NCBI RefSeq assembly: GCF_008728515.1
Contig: NC_044981.1
Location: 133,983,937 to 134,047,936, forward strand
DNA length: 64,000 bases
Direction of reading: 5' to 3'
Origin: Papio anubis
Lineage: Eukaryota > Chordata > Mammalia > Primates > Cercopithecidae
Shown: positions 1 through 12,617 of the stretch, one piece after another
Layout of the letters: each line of letters starts with the position of its first letter
How positions within the stretch are numbered: the first letter of the stretch is position 1
Notes under the pieces: model-generated
Database searches by the model: none
What the model was told of the DNA's origin: nothing
Seen by the model: the letters and a program-made list of their open reading frames with translations, nothing else
Translations under genes and position numbers: made by a program

Positions 1-1246
1 AAGTAATGAAGAAAAATTGACATGATGCTAACAAAATATAAAGTTTTACAGTTCACAATTAGAATATATGCTAAAATCCTATCACAATTTCTCCCAAATA
101 ATTAATTTTTTTTCCACGAGGAAACTATTTTTTTAATTGCCAAAGACATAAAAAAAATCCTTGACTGAATTTATTTTCATGCCTGAAACAATCTATGAAA
201 TATTTTAAAGATTTAATGATTAGTTAATAGAAAATAAACTCTATCTTTTGTATTTTATTTGTGAGGGAAATATAGTTTTGACCCTACGCACAGTATCTCT
301 AACAATGTAGGAAAGTTCTTTAAGTATCAACACTTTCAAGTGAATTCAATGAAAACATTTTACTGCTCTGGTTAAATGAGTTTCAGCAAATTAAGCAGCT
401 GATTCTTGTGTTTATGAGGGCTTCTTAGTGCACCCTTGTGGTAAAGTAATAAATTACAAATGCAACCTTAAGAAAAAAAATCTGAATACAAAAGCAGACC
501 TAAGAGAGGCAAGTAAGAATCATGCGTTCAGTAACTTCCGGGGGCACTGACCACTATCCCACCTGACCACAGAAAAGAAAGTTTAGTGTAAGTTTTGCTT
601 TGTGATAAGGAGATACAAGAGACATAATTTGAATAAAAGGGCTTAGGACAAAAAGAAATATCAAATAGTTTGAAAGAGACCATTAAAAGTGATGTTGAAT
701 AACATAAACATATTGAACACATATCAGTGGATTCTTTCACTCCAAATAACTTGTTAAAAATTCTGCGCTCTATCATATGAAAAAATGGTATTAGGACGAT
801 ATTTTCTATTTCCTCTCAATTTGTAAAATCTGTTTACAGCTCTTGGCTTACTTTTTTTAGCTAACCCTGAGAAATGGTTGTCCAGTGCAAAAATAGTTGT
901 TTCAATTACATTAACTGATACACCCACTGAGAAACAACATGGGACTTAGCATGTCCTTTTTCATTAGGCAGAAGAGCACCTGTTCACCTTTAAAAATATG
1001 ATGAAAAAAGAAGAATCCATAAGTTGAAAGTATTTTTCTTGTATTATATTTCACTTCATAAGCATTTTTCTAGATTAAGAAAAATGTGTATTTTATAGAA
1101 ATGTAAATTTCTATAAAATTTGCAACAAATCATCCTATTAACAGAATTTTAAAGTTTGAATCAATCTACGTAATTACTCACTCTCTTGCCAAAGTTTTAA
1201 AAAATAGCCTGAAATTCTAAATACTCCATTCCATTTTAATTGCTAA
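1..1246. other. AT-rich non-coding DNA, nothing recognised
   Basis: I see no repeat consensus, splice-bounded exon or long open frame here. The only ORF is short and lacks any recognisable motif. Composition is strongly AT-rich with scattered A and T runs. It may contain very old, unrecognisable repeats. Confidence 0.5.
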
Positions 1247-1262
1247 TTTTTTTTTTTTTTTT
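1247..1262. repeat. poly-T run (16 bp)
   Basis: An uninterrupted T16 run. It could be the tail of a small antisense retrotransposon, but the sequence to its right does not match Alu or L1, so I leave it as a homopolymer. Confidence 0.7.
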
Positions 1263-1499
1263 GCTTTTTATTGAGATCTGAATTAAAGAAGTCATTGTCA
1301 CTGCATATTGACAAAACATATTTACACTTTTAGTAGGAACATATAGATTGAAATAAGAAACAGTAATATTTTCTGGTCAATAAAAAATGTTGCTCAAGTT
1401 TGCATAAGCCTGAGAACTCTTTAAAATTATCTGATAAATAATTATGTTGAACAAAGTTCACAAATACCTACACAGGCCAGGAAGAAATTGTATATTAGT

Positions 1500-2330
1500 G
1501 AAGTGTTCTGGGCAGAAACATTGGAAAACTGTCTGAGTCCCTTATTCCTTTCTGGCAGAACCTGCCTCCTGATGGAAAGATTTAAAAATTCAGGTATTTA
1601 CTTATGCAGCCTCCCTTGCAGCTAGACCATTGCATCCATCTGTCAGTGCTGTCGTTTGAATGCTCGTTCCCTCAAAAACTGATGTTGAAATTTAAATGCC
1701 ATTGCAACAGTATTAAGTAATCACATTTTAGAGGTGATTAGACCACAAGGGCTCCATTCTCATGGGTGGAATTGGTGCCATTATAAAAGGGCAAGTTTTG
1801 TCCCTCTTGCTCTCTCTTTGTCCTTCTGCTATGTGATGATGCAGCAAAAAGGCTCTTGCAAGATACTGGCACCTTCATACTGGCCTTTCCAGCCTCCAGA
1901 ACTTTGAGTCAATAAATTTTTCTTCATGATAAACTGCCCAGTCTCAGGTACTCTGTAAGCACAAAGCAGACTAAGACAGTCAGTCACAATCCTGAGCAAT
2001 GGAACCTGATGAGATAGCTGGAAAACTTCTCTTTACTGATAAAGAAGAGAAAGCTAATTTCTTCCTGCCAGCCTTGGACACTGTCATTTGAGGATATAAT
2101 GCTTGGCAATGTAGTCATCCTGTGGCAATGAGGGGAAATCCAGGAGAGTTGTTGAGAAACTGAACTGCTAAAATCATCTACCTGTGGAGTAAAGGAGATT
2201 TATTATTAAACTACCTTTCTTTAGTTCACTTTTAGTCAAATATTCTCTTATAGCCTTATGCCTCCAAGCTGATACCCAGTTTCAAGGAGTCTGTCACTAC
2301 AGTTCTTGCTAATTGTATGAAATAAAGACT
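1500..2330. repeat. possible old MER-type repeat split by an LTR
   Basis: The two flanks of the LTR at 1647-1978 read together as one older interspersed repeat. The left part contains 'cagcctcccttgcagctag', a phrase I associate with old mammalian DNA-transposon repeats; the right part has matching low-GC text around 'gatgagatagctgg'. I cannot name the family and the outer borders are approximate. Confidence 0.3.
1647..1978 (+). mobile_element. MLT1/MST-type solo LTR (ERVL-MaLR)
   Basis: This is a 332-bp LTR without internal region. It starts 'tgctgtcgtttgaatg', carries the AATAAA-type signal in 'gagtcaataaattt' and ends 'gcagactaagaca', all typical of the MLT1/MST branch of non-autonomous MaLR elements. 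It is bounded by the 5-bp target duplication GTCAG (1642-1646 and 1979-1983), so both ends are defined. The solo state implies LTR-LTR recombination after insertion. Confidence 0.75.
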
Positions 2331-2689
2331 CATTGCTGCCAAATTGTTATATTGTTCAAGAGGAGATAAAAAACAAGACTAGTATTTTATATTCCAATAA
2401 GTAAATGTTTGCATCTAATATTTTAAAGCATTCTGTGAGGCAAATAAAAACATTTGCAGGTTGAATTTAATCCTTGAACAACAAATTTGAGATTTCAGAA
2501 AAAAATAACTTTTAGAAAAGTATTAAAATTACATTTCTACACACACATACATTACAATTAATAAAATTTATCTGAGATTCATGAGATCATATAACAACAA
2601 AGTTTAGAACACTCCTGTTTTGCTCTGATAACTTTTAGGAAAATCATGGTTAATTCAGACAATTTTATACCAAAGATAATTGTTTGCAA

Positions 2690-3230
2690 AGGTGGACCAG
2701 TGCATAAGTACAGAATATCAGAATGTACCGGTTTATATTGGCAATGTTCATAATAGCAAAAATCTGAAAACAATCCAAAAGCACACTGGCAGGCAAATGA
2801 ATGAACACATTAGTTTATATTCCCAAAATGCAATAATGTTAAATAATGAATGAATAAATACTACACACAATGACACATATAAATAAAAATGTCTAAAATT
2901 AAGTGGGGGAAGTAAATCCAAAACGTTAAAATACTACATAATATATTTTTTAAACAGCATTTACTTTTTATAGATACATAGCTATGAGTAAGTCATATTT
3001 TTTTAAGCAAGAGAATATCCAAACGTAATTCAGAAAAATACGGACTGGAAGTTGGTGAGAAAGTACATAGAGAACAGAAAGGAGAAGAACCAGATCATTA
3101 GATGTTGTAGTTTCTAAACTGGGTGTCAAGTTAGAAACTGGTGTTTGTTACATTATTACTCATAAACAAAAACAGACTAATAAATACTGTACACAAGCAC
3201 CACCAGTAAGAGTATGTGATAAAAGAAAGA
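2690..3230 (+). mobile_element. old L1 (L1M-like) 3' fragment
   Basis: Text such as 'gttcataatagcaaaaatctg' (around 2745) followed by 'ccaaaagcacactggcaggc' is a decayed copy of the L1 ORF2 C-terminus. The region from about 3100 resembles the old L1 3' UTR. No open frame survives. Borders are approximate and no target duplication was found. Confidence 0.5.
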
Positions 3231-4874
3231 TAAATGTTTATCTGATTCCGTGCCCCTGGGATATGAAGAAGCAATAAGGAAAAAAGAAGACAAATTTAGT
3301 TAATATATCAGTTTCTGCAAAATATTTTTAAAAAATAGGTATAGAATATAGTTAGGCAATGTAGATGCTCTAAACTTTTACAGTTCAGCTCTGAGCCAAT
3401 AACTTGCCTTTTAGTGATCTGTTTACATACATGTACATGAAAGCGGACTCTACATGTCCATTGTTGACTCTTATATGTTCCCAAATCAAGCATTGTGTTT
3501 TTTATATATCAGTGCTTAATATTTTATGACAGATGGATATATGATTCAATTAAGTGCAGTCTATATTCAAAAAGGTCTGAAGAAGTAAAACCAAAGTAAT
3601 TGTTTTTTCTTTTGAAGCATTAACATACATATATTTTCAAGTCATTTAACTGAAAAAAGAAATTCCTTTGAAACAGTGCAAAATAGAGTCTCATGTTAGT
3701 AACTTAAAGCATTTTAGCTTTATGTGAGAATACTGTCTTACGGACATTCATCTCAAGTGTAAAAATAAGGTTTTGCCCTTTATTTTTTTCTTTGATTTAA
3801 CAAACAATTTAAATACCATCTTACCTCACTAGTTAAATAATTTCTGCTTGGTGGTTTGTAATAGGACTAGGAATTCTGCCCACCACCAGTCAAGACCAAT
3901 AGCCTTTGCCTCATTAGAGAATCTGGTGTTACGAGAAAAAGCCAAGTCAAGAGGAACCTGGAACAGAAGACAGCCCATGAATATTGGAAAGGGTTTTAAG
4001 AAGATTCCAGCTGGCCTGGGGAAGGAGTAGAAGAACTTTTCTTGGAATAAAATTCAACGATTATGCCGGCCTTAAATTGGGTGAAATCTGGTACTAAATG
4101 GAGAGCCCTGGAGAAAGTCCAGATGACTCAGTAGGAGAGAGATGAGAACAGGAAGCAGGTGGATAAACTCTGCTGCAAACTTGAGTTGTTGAAAACAAAC
4201 ATACTTCTAACCATTCAGTTAAAAAAAATAAAGATCTTCAGAAGATAGGCATGAGTAACATAATTTTATTTAAGAACTCATTTAGTTTTAAAAACAAAAT
4301 ATCACAAATATTCAGATTTTGTCTATTTTTAACTCCATCCTATCTTCCCCAACACCAAATAACAATATGCAAAAGGAAATATTTCTTATTTGCCTGTTAT
4401 GTGGTAGACACTGAGTTAAACCTATAGGAAGTGTACTTTAAATGTTTTCCACTTAAGTAGGAAATCATTAAAGAAGAGTAGGAAATAACTAGGAGAAAGG
4501 GGAAAGTATGTATCTGCATCTAAAAGATATGAGACTGTCTTGGACCTTTGAAGAACTCCAAGTTCAGTGTGGCTGGAATATAGGTTACAGAGGAAGACTT
4601 GAAAGATATTGGACTGGAGAAGTTGAGGCCAGATTTGAATGAAAGACTTCTTTCTAAACTATAAAGTTTTTATTTGTGTGTGTGTGTGCACGCACGCGTG
4701 TGTGTGTGCGCTAAATACTAGCAGAAGCCCTGAACATTTTAAAGCCGAGTTTTTCTTGATCAGCTATGTATTTTAGAAGAATCACTCTCATTGCAACAAA
4801 GGAAATTTAGTAGAAGAGAGTGAAAATCGAAGGAGAGAATGTAGGAAATATTTTAGATATGTAGGTAAAATAGA
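3231..4874. other. unassigned DNA with a possible MIR scrap
   Basis: Mostly unrecognised. Around 4374-4470 the text 'cctgttatgtggtagacactg' resembles the MIR core 'tactatgtgccaggcactg', a weak match. A 60-codon open frame at 3848-4030 has no motif and no splice context, so I do not call it a gene. Confidence 0.4.
4672..4711. repeat. (TG)n microsatellite interrupted by CACGCACGCG
   Basis: Two TG runs flank a short CA/CG segment. The alternating purine-pyrimidine tract, including CGCG, is a candidate for length polymorphism and Z-DNA formation. Confidence 0.85.
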
Positions 4875-5847
4875 ATGGTGGGAGACTTTCACATCTGGCT
4901 AAGGAGTTAGAAGAACTGTTCTACTTGAACAACTACAAAAGCAGACAAAATATATATGGAACAATAGTTTTCAATGCATCAGATTAAAGACAATGATCCC
5001 TGAGAGATGGGAGCCAAATTAGGTGAGTCCTACTGCCCGAACTTCCTGTCTTGAAAGAGCTTCCAGGCTTCTGTGCAGGAAAGCGCTACCCAGAGGAGAA
5101 TGGCAGACTCCATAAGTGAAGAAAACAGCTGAAAATCCATAAAAACCAAAACAAATAGAGTTGTAGAAAAGATTACCAATGAGAAGAAAGCTTCACAGAG
5201 CGTAAATCCCAAAGAACTGTGAAGCATTCGTCTCTAGTCTACAAAAGAATACTCATTGCTGTATGAATGTAATGAGAATACTCAAAGCAAAGAAAAATCT
5301 ATCTATCCTCATTAATTAGAGGGGCCAGTATCTAGTACTCTCCCAGGGCCATAAAAAGTGACTATTCCAACCAGCCAGATTAGAAAACCTCAAAATTTGG
5401 GGCACATTATGTATTCAGAAAGGTCTCGCCTCAGTAACTTGATAAAATAAGCCTGAGATTAAAGGTTGCTTTTGTCCTCACAAACAAATTTAAAGCAAGA
5501 CCAGAAAGGATCAAACTGTTTCCAAATAACTTAAGTGTATTGAGACTAAAAGTAAAGAACATTTCTAGAACTACAAAAGTATCTTGTACCAAACCAAGCA
5601 AAATTCACATTGCCTGTCATTCAATTAAAAAGACCGAGTATCCAAAGAACAAAGAAAATAAAACTGACCCATCATTAGAGAAAAATCAACCAGTTGTAAC
5701 TGACCCAGAACAGGAACAGATAGTAAAATTAGTGGTCAGGACATGAAAGCAGTCACTGTAATTATTCCTTATATGTTTCAAAAGCTAGAGGAAGGATTGA
5801 ACATATTAAGTACGTGGGACAAAAAGGCATGGAGACATGGGGGTAAT

Positions 5848-6105
5848 ATATATATACACACACACATATATACACACACATATATTTACACACATGGGGG
5901 AATTTATATATCGTATGTGAAATTATAAAATATATAAGATATATAATAGAGTCTTATATATTATATACTATATATCTATTATAAAGTTCAATATTATATA
6001 TGTCATGTTAGATATGAAATATGTTTTATATTATATATATTCCCCATATATATATACACACATATATAGGCACACACACATACATATATATGTGTGTGTG
6101 TGAAC
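5848..6105. repeat. AT/CA-rich low-complexity block with inverted symmetry
   Basis: Runs of (TA)n and (CA)n surround about 110 bp of nearly pure AT. The right half partly mirrors the left: 'ggggaatttatatat' at 5896 against 'atatatattcccc' near 6036, and CA-rich arms ending in (TG)n at 6092-6103. It lies inside the ORF1 region of the old L1. Confidence 0.8.
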
Positions 6106-7106
6106 TGAGCTTCTAGAGATAAAACTAAAATATATGAGATGAAAAATACACTGGATAGGTTTAACTGAAGATGAGATATTGTAAAATATTAGCAAACTCT
6201 AAGACATAGCAATAGAAACAAACAAACAAAAAAAAAAACCATGATGTATAAAAAGAATTAAACTGAACAGAGAATTAGTGAGTTGTGAGCTGTTAAATAA
6301 CTACAAGTGGTCTGACATATGAGTAACTGGAGGACTCAAAAAAAGAGAAGATTATGATGAGACAGAAAATTAATTGAATAAATAAAGGCTAATTTTTCCA
6401 CATATGTGATTAAAATTATAAACTCAAAGGCACACCAAACTCAAGAAAATCTAAAGTAGGAGAATCATAAGGAAATCTACACCAATACACATCATATTCT
6501 AATTGCTCAAAACCAGTGATAAAGAAACAATCTTAAAAGTATACATAGAAAAAACACTTTGTTATATAAAAAGCAACAAAGATAAGGAAGACAGCACATT
6601 TCTCATTGAAAACACTGTAGTCTAAAAGATAATAGAGCAATGTGTTTAAAACACTGAAATAAAAATTCAATGTAGATTTTACACAGGAAAAGAAGATATT
6701 TCAAAAGTAAAGGCAAATATAAGCTTTTCCAGACATAAAAAAGTTAAAAAAAGTATCACCAGAATTCACACTATAAGAATTGCTAATGAAATTCAAGCAG
6801 AAGAAAAATGGCACTGGATAAATATCAGAATCAACACAAAAGAACAAAGAACACTGAAAACGGAAGCTATGTGGATAAATATACTTTTTCTTATTATTCA
6901 GCCACATAGTATTGTTAAAGCAGACAACAATAATGTAGCATGGGGGTGATAATATTTGTAGAAATAAAATACATAACGATAGCATAAAGGACTGAGGTAG
7001 AAAAAAAATACAATATAAAGTAAGATTCCTGTACTATATATACAGTGGTACAATAGCATTTGAAAATAGACCGTGATAAGTTAAAAGATCTGACTCTAAA
7101 TTGAGG

Positions 7107-7355
7107 GTCAGTAAACTATGGCCTATGGTCTATTTTTTTAATTGTTGCTGGTTTTTGTTGTTGTTTTGCGTGGTTCATGAGCTAAGAACACTGTTTTTCA
7201 TTATTAATGGCTTATTAGATGAAGAACAAGAAGAAACAGAAGAATAAGAGGAGGGGGAAGAGGAAGAATAGAAGGAGGGGGGAAAGAGGAGTATACCACA
7301 GAGACTGCATATGACTTTTAAAGCCTAAGATGTTTAATAACTTCCTTCACAGAAA
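7107..7355. mobile_element. candidate hAT/Charlie-like DNA transposon remnant
   Basis: The left edge 'gggtcagtaaactatggcc' and the right text 'gactgcatatgacttttaaagcc' resemble a common non-autonomous mammalian DNA transposon with terminal 'ggtcagcaaact'. The middle has been replaced by purine-rich simple sequence. It sits between ORF1 and ORF2 text of the old L1, so it inserted later than that element. Confidence 0.45.
7216..7293. repeat. polypurine tract (GAA/GGA-rich)
   Basis: About 78 bp almost entirely of A and G on the + strand, made of GAAGAA and GGAGGGGG blocks. It lies inside the DNA-transposon remnant. Such tracts can form triplex DNA and vary in length. Confidence 0.8.
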
Positions 7356-7673
7356 AAAAAAAACATTCTAACGTCAGACTTAAACTCCAATTAAACCACT
7401 AGAATAATAAAACAAATCATTCTAGCTAATAAGTCAACAAAAGCAATGACATAAAATAATCACTGAATCAAAGATAAAGCAGAATAAAGGGAAAAGGGGA
7501 GAGCAATCAGAAGGGAAAAATAAAATACAAATAACAAGTTTGTAGATTCAAACCTAACCATATTAATAATTACATTAAATATAAATGACTTTACAATGGA
7601 AAAGTAAAGTACAGATAATCAGATGGAATAAAAAGCAAGACTTTACTATATGCTGCCTATAAGAAATTCATTT

Positions 7674-8025
7674 TTCTTGTTATTTTTTAATTGACAAAAA
7701 AGAATGCATATATTTATGGTGTACAATATGATGTCTTGAAATATGTATACATTGGGGAATGACTGAATCAAGCGAATGAACATATGCATTACCTCACATG
7801 GTTATCATTTTTTTTGTTCTGAGAATACTCAAAATCTACTCTCTTAGTGACTTTCCAGCACAGAATACATTGTTACTAATTGTAGTCACCATGTTGTATC
7901 TTGAACTGATTTTTATCTTACTGAAATTTTGTATCCCTTGACCAACATCTCCCCAATCCCCCAATCCACCCCACCAGCCCCTGGTAACCATGAGTTTACT
8001 CTCTTCTTTAACAAGTAATAAAACC
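7674..8025 (-). mobile_element. antisense L1 3' UTR fragment (L1MA/MB-like)
   Basis: Reads as the antisense of an old L1 3' UTR: 'atatttatggtgtacaatatg', 'taattgtagtcaccatgttg', 'taccacccca...' equivalent text near 7965 and 'ctggtaaccatgag'. 'catttttc'-like words on both sides may be the target duplication. It splits ORF2 text of the sense L1. Confidence 0.6.
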
Positions 8026-8547
8026 ATTTTTAAACATAATACACAAACATTAAATATAAAGGATAGAAAAAATCAAAAGAAAGATAGAATTGCTGTGTGA
8101 ATATTAGATAAAATGGACTTTGAAGGAAAGAATATGACTTGGGTTAAAGGAAGTCAGTTCATAAATGATAAAAGAGTAAATATATCAAAAGGACATCACA
8201 CTACTAAGTAGAGTTTCAAAATACACGAAGCAAAAAGAATAGAATTGCAAGAGAAATAGACATATACACATTTACACAGGCAGATTTCAATACCCCTCTC
8301 AATAAATGATACATTGAATGGATTAAAAACTCAGTTTGACTTTAGAAGAATTGAGTAACACTATCAACCAGCTTCAGCTGATTGAAATTTATGCAACACT
8401 CTAAAATTATACTGAACATTATCATTCAAAAAAGAATACAAATTTGTTTCAAAAATGCACAGAACATTTACCAAGATAGACCATAATCCGGATGACAAAT
8501 AAATATTGATGAATTTAAATGCATGGAAGTCATATGGCACATAACCT

Positions 8548-11130
8548 TTTGAGGCTGGCTTTTTTCCTCAACATTATGACCCTGAAATCCATGCAAGTTG
8601 CTGTGTGTATCAATAGTTAATCGATTTTTATTGTACAGCAGTATTGCATTGTATAGATATAACACTGTTTGTTTACCCATATATATGAAAGACTTCTGGG
8701 TAGTTTCAAGTTTGTAGCTATAAAAAATAAAACTATTATAAAAATTTCTATTCAGGTTTTTGTGTAACATAAATTTTTATTTTTCTAGGATAAACAACCA
8801 GGGTTGTAATGGCTGAGTTGTGTGGTAAGTGTATGGTTAACTTTTTAAGAAAAACTAGACTGATTTCCACAGTAGCTATACCACTTTACCTTTACACCAG
8901 CAGATTTCACTATTCTGTACAGCACTGGTATTATTTGTTTGTTTGTTTTTTTTTTTTCATTTTAACCATTCTAATAGGTGCGTAGTGGCATATCATTGTA
9001 GCTTTTAATTTGCACTTCTCTAGTGGCTAGTGATGTTGAACATCTTTCACGTGTTTATTTACTACTTAAATAACTGTTTTAGTGAAGTGCTCAAGATTTT
9101 TTAATATTTTCTAACTGGGTTCCTTTTTTTTTGACTGTAAAGTTGAAAGTTTATTTTCTGGATTCAAGTTTTTGTCATATATGTGATTTCCAAATATTTT
9201 CTCCCAGTCAGTGGCTTTTATTTTATCAACTAACTTCACCTAATAGACATTTACCAGAGTCTTTATGGAGCAAATACTTTAAATTTTTTATGAGGTTCAA
9301 TTTATCTACTTTTTCTCTTATGGATCATGCTTTTGATGTTATGTCTAGCAAGTCTTTGCCTAATGCTAAGTCATGAAGACTTTCTCCAATATTCTCCTTT
9401 AAATGTTTGTAGCTTCGTGTTTTATATACATGACTAATTTTAATCAAATTCCTATAAACGATTTTGCGTACGCTTGTTTTTTTGTTTTGTCAACTGACGT
9501 TCAAATGTGCATAAATCACTTGAAATTACACTCATACAATCCTTCCTCCATCTTCTTGGGAATTTGACAAGAAACGTGTTTAATCCACAAATTGGTTTGG
9601 GGAGAATTACCTCTTTATTATGTTGAGCTTTCCAATCCAGGAACATGGTTTGTGTCTCTATTTATCTAGCTCCTTTTTTCATCATGATTTTGTAGTTTTT
9701 AGCTACAGATTCTGTTCATGTTTTGTTAAATTTATGCCTAAGTAGTTCATGTGTTTTCAGAGTAATTATAAATGGTATTGTGTTTTAAATTATGTTTTCC
9801 AAAAGTTTACTGTTAGAATAAAGTAATACAAATAATTTGTGTGCTGACTGTACCCTTGACCTTACCGAGCCTACTTAGTAGTTCTAATGTGTTTTAGATT
9901 TTTTATGGTTTTATATATAGAATATCATGTAATCTCAAAGTAAAGACAGTTTTACTTTTCTTTCCAAACTACATACTTTTATTTTCTTGCCTTTTGCACT
10001 GTCAAGGTCTTCCAATACGCTGTGAAATAAGGATGGCGAGAGTGGACATCTGTCTTAGTCTGTTTCTGTTGCTTACAACAGAATATCCAAAACTGGGTAA
10101 TTTATTTTTAAAAGGAGCTTATTTCTTAGTTATGAAGACTGAGAAATCCAAGGTCAAGGGGCCACATCTGGTGAGGGCACTTTTGCTGGCAGAGACTCTC
10201 TACAGAGTCCCAAAGTGGCACAGTGCATCGTATGGTGAGGGGGCTGAGTGTACTAGTTCAGGTCTCTCTTCTTTTTCTCATAAAGCTACCAGTCCAAATG
10301 CCTTGATAACCTGTTAATCCATTAATCCACAAATGGGTTAATATGTTCCTGAAGGCAAAGCCCTTGTGACCCAATTACCTCTTAAAAAGGCCCTACTTCT
10401 CAGTGATACCACACTGGAGATTAAATTTCAACATGAGTTTTGGAGGGGACAAATATTCAAACCTTAGCAACATTCTTGCCTTATTTCCAGTGTATTCAGT
10501 GTTGAAGATGATGCTACATGGAGGTTTTTCATTGATGTTTTATAACAGGTTGAGGAAGTTTTCTTCTATTCCCAATTAACTGAAAGTTTTTATCAGGAAT
10601 AAATTCCGCATTCTGTCAAATACTTCTCCTGCATTAATTGAGGTAACCATGTGATTTTTTCCTCTCTAGTCTCTTAAAATGGTGGCTACATTGATAGATT
10701 ATTTTAGTGTTAAACTAACCTCACACATGCGGAGAAAAATTTGCTTGGTCATTATACATAATTTTTTATGTATTACTGAATTTAATGTAATATTTTCTGG
10801 AAGATTTTTGCATCTATGTTCTTGCAAAATACTGGTTTGTAGTTAAATTTTTGTGTACAGTCTTCATCTAGTTTTTGTATCAAGATAATGTTGGCCTCAA
10901 AAATATGTCAGGAGCATACCCTCTTCTATTTTCTGAGAGAGATTATATAGAGTTGATATCAATTCTTCTGTAAGTACTTGGTAAAATTCTCCAATGAAAT
11001 TCACTTTTCAGAAGTTTTATGTGACAAATTCAATTTCTCTAATAGTTGCAGTAACATTCAAGTTATCTATTTCATCTTGGGTGAGTTTAGGTAGTTTGTG
11101 GCATTTGAGGAACTGGTCTAGTTTAATTGA
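8548..11130 (-). mobile_element. antisense old L1 (L1M) ORF2 body
   Basis: On the minus strand this runs from the ORF2 C-terminus (8550-9100) through the thumb region (9180-9400) to the reverse transcriptase (9990-11100), in L1 order. Diagnostic + strand phrases include 'attttctcccagtcagtggc' and 'aaggatggcgagagtggac'. No catalytic frame is intact. An MLT1-type LTR splits it at 10051-10469. It interrupts the sense L1 that starts at 4875. Confidence 0.65.
10051..10469 (-). mobile_element. MLT1-type solo LTR, antisense
   Basis: A 419-bp LTR read on the minus strand. The + strand starts 'tgtcttagtctgtttctgt' and ends 'caaaccttagca', the reverse complement of the MaLR ends. 'ctgggtaatttatttttaaaaggagc' type text marks the poly(A)-signal region. 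Target duplication is acatc (10046-10050) against acatt (10470-10474), one mismatch. Removing it restores continuous L1 reverse-transcriptase text. Confidence 0.7.
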
Positions 11131-11149
11131 AATTTGCCCGTATAAATAT

Positions 11150-11287
11150 CCTGACCTAGATAACACTGCATAAGATGCCATTGTTGGCAGAAACTGGGTG
11201 ATGCATATACAGACCCTCTCTGTATTATTTTTGCAACTGTTAGTAACCCTATGATTTTTTTCAAAATAAAAAGTTGAATAAAAAGAA
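11150..11287 (+). mobile_element. old L1 3' end
   Basis: 'aaactgggtgatgcatatac' followed by 'ctctgtattatttttgcaact' and 'caaaataaaaagttgaataa' is the usual 3' terminus of old L1 elements. It may be the far end of the sense L1 that begins at 4875, displaced by the antisense insertion. Confidence 0.5.
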
Positions 11288-12617
11288 TAGTAATAGTAAT
11301 TATAAATAATTTGTTAAATTATACAAATTAATTCAGCTATTTCTATGAGATAATTTCTAACACATTCTTCTTAGCTCGTTGTTTTCTTCTTTGATCACAA
11401 TCCTTTTTCGCTTGAAATAGCAAAAAATAAAAATAACATAACTCTTAGTCTTTTCTATCCCCGCATTAATTCAGTAGGAGAAAAACTCTCAATACTGCTG
11501 TCTGTGCTCATTTCTTATAGAAAAAAGTGTCTTATATAATTGTATTAGTTAAGCTTCCTCAGAATGGAACAAACATTTTAGGATATGATGATGTTATCTC
11601 AATTGATAGGAATTTATTTTAATTATATCCAGTATTCCAAAACCTTACTAGTCTGTGGTTTTAAAAATGGACATATACTTAAATATGGGCCACCAACCTC
11701 TCTCCTATATGCCTCAGCAGGAAATAAGCTTCCCAGCATTTATGCATCAGGGTTATTTTTCCTCCTGGTGGTATTCAAGGATGTTTCAGTTAGGCTTAGA
11801 AACCAATCTGTCAGCTGAAGTCATCCTGCCATATTCACAATCTTCTTAACTTTCTTTCTGGGATCCCACAAGTTTATAACTCCTGAGTGCAGAACCTTTT
11901 GGAAAAGACTCACATTTCTAGTCATGAAAACTCCAGTGCCCCAAGCTGTAGGAGTTCAAAACACTAAAAATATACTGTGATCAATACAGGTATTAGAACT
12001 AACCTGGGGTTCTATGCAAATATAATAAAGTACTATTCTTAAAGCTGGGAAATACAGGCTGACATAATCATAATATTATCATGGTTATTACTATTAATAT
12101 TATAAAATATACTGATTGTATAGTTATTCATTGAGTATATATACTACATATCTAAATTATCACTTTTAACATGGTATCAAATTAGTTTTTACCTTTTTGA
12201 ACATGAGACTTCATGGACATTAAAGAGGTCTTACATAACTTTATATCCTCAGTACATAGTAATGTGTTATATTGCTGGGGCTAAGCCCAATGTTTGTAGA
12301 TTTAATAAATTAATAAAAGAGCAAAGTTAAACAAATCCTTAAGTCAAACGAAAAACTTATTTTCTTTCACATATGCTTCTTCCTTTTACATGACTTTTCA
12401 ATCTATGTTTCTATAAATGTAATATCAACTGTAGCTTGTAGCTATTAAAAAACATTTATTTTTTTAGTAGAGGCATAATATAATTCTGTCAGATTAAAGC
12501 AATAAGAGAATTTAAAATACTTGACTACATTTAAAAAGTAAAGCTGTAGAGTAATATAACAAACATATAATCAATAGAAATATCATAAATTGGGAAGCCC
12601 TTTCATGATATAAGATT
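11288..12617. other. unassigned AT-rich DNA
   Basis: I recognise no repeat or gene. Overlapping short frames at 11585-11849 lack known motifs and have no coding support beyond length. Confidence 0.45.

Larger units (their letters stand above)
4875..8547 (+). mobile_element. old sense L1 (L1M): 5' end, ORF1 and start of ORF2
   Basis: The element starts near 4875 with a decayed 5' UTR. ORF1-like text follows: 5650-5820 encodes the region before the coiled coil, and 6420-6800 matches the ORF1 C-terminal domain ('caccaatacacatcatattc', 'ttccagacataaaaaag'). From 7540 to 8540 there is ORF2 endonuclease text ('attacattaaatataaatg', 'cagatttcaatacccctctc'). Several short frames survive but none spans a domain. 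A microsatellite block, a DNA-transposon scrap (7107-7355) and an antisense L1 tail (7674-8025) interrupt it. The body is cut at about 8547 by another antisense L1. Confidence 0.65.

Noticed and set aside
4875..7090. HAL1 (half-L1) assignment of the old sense element
   Set aside because: HAL1 lacks ORF2, but endonuclease text continues collinearly to about 8540, so an ordinary old L1 fits better.
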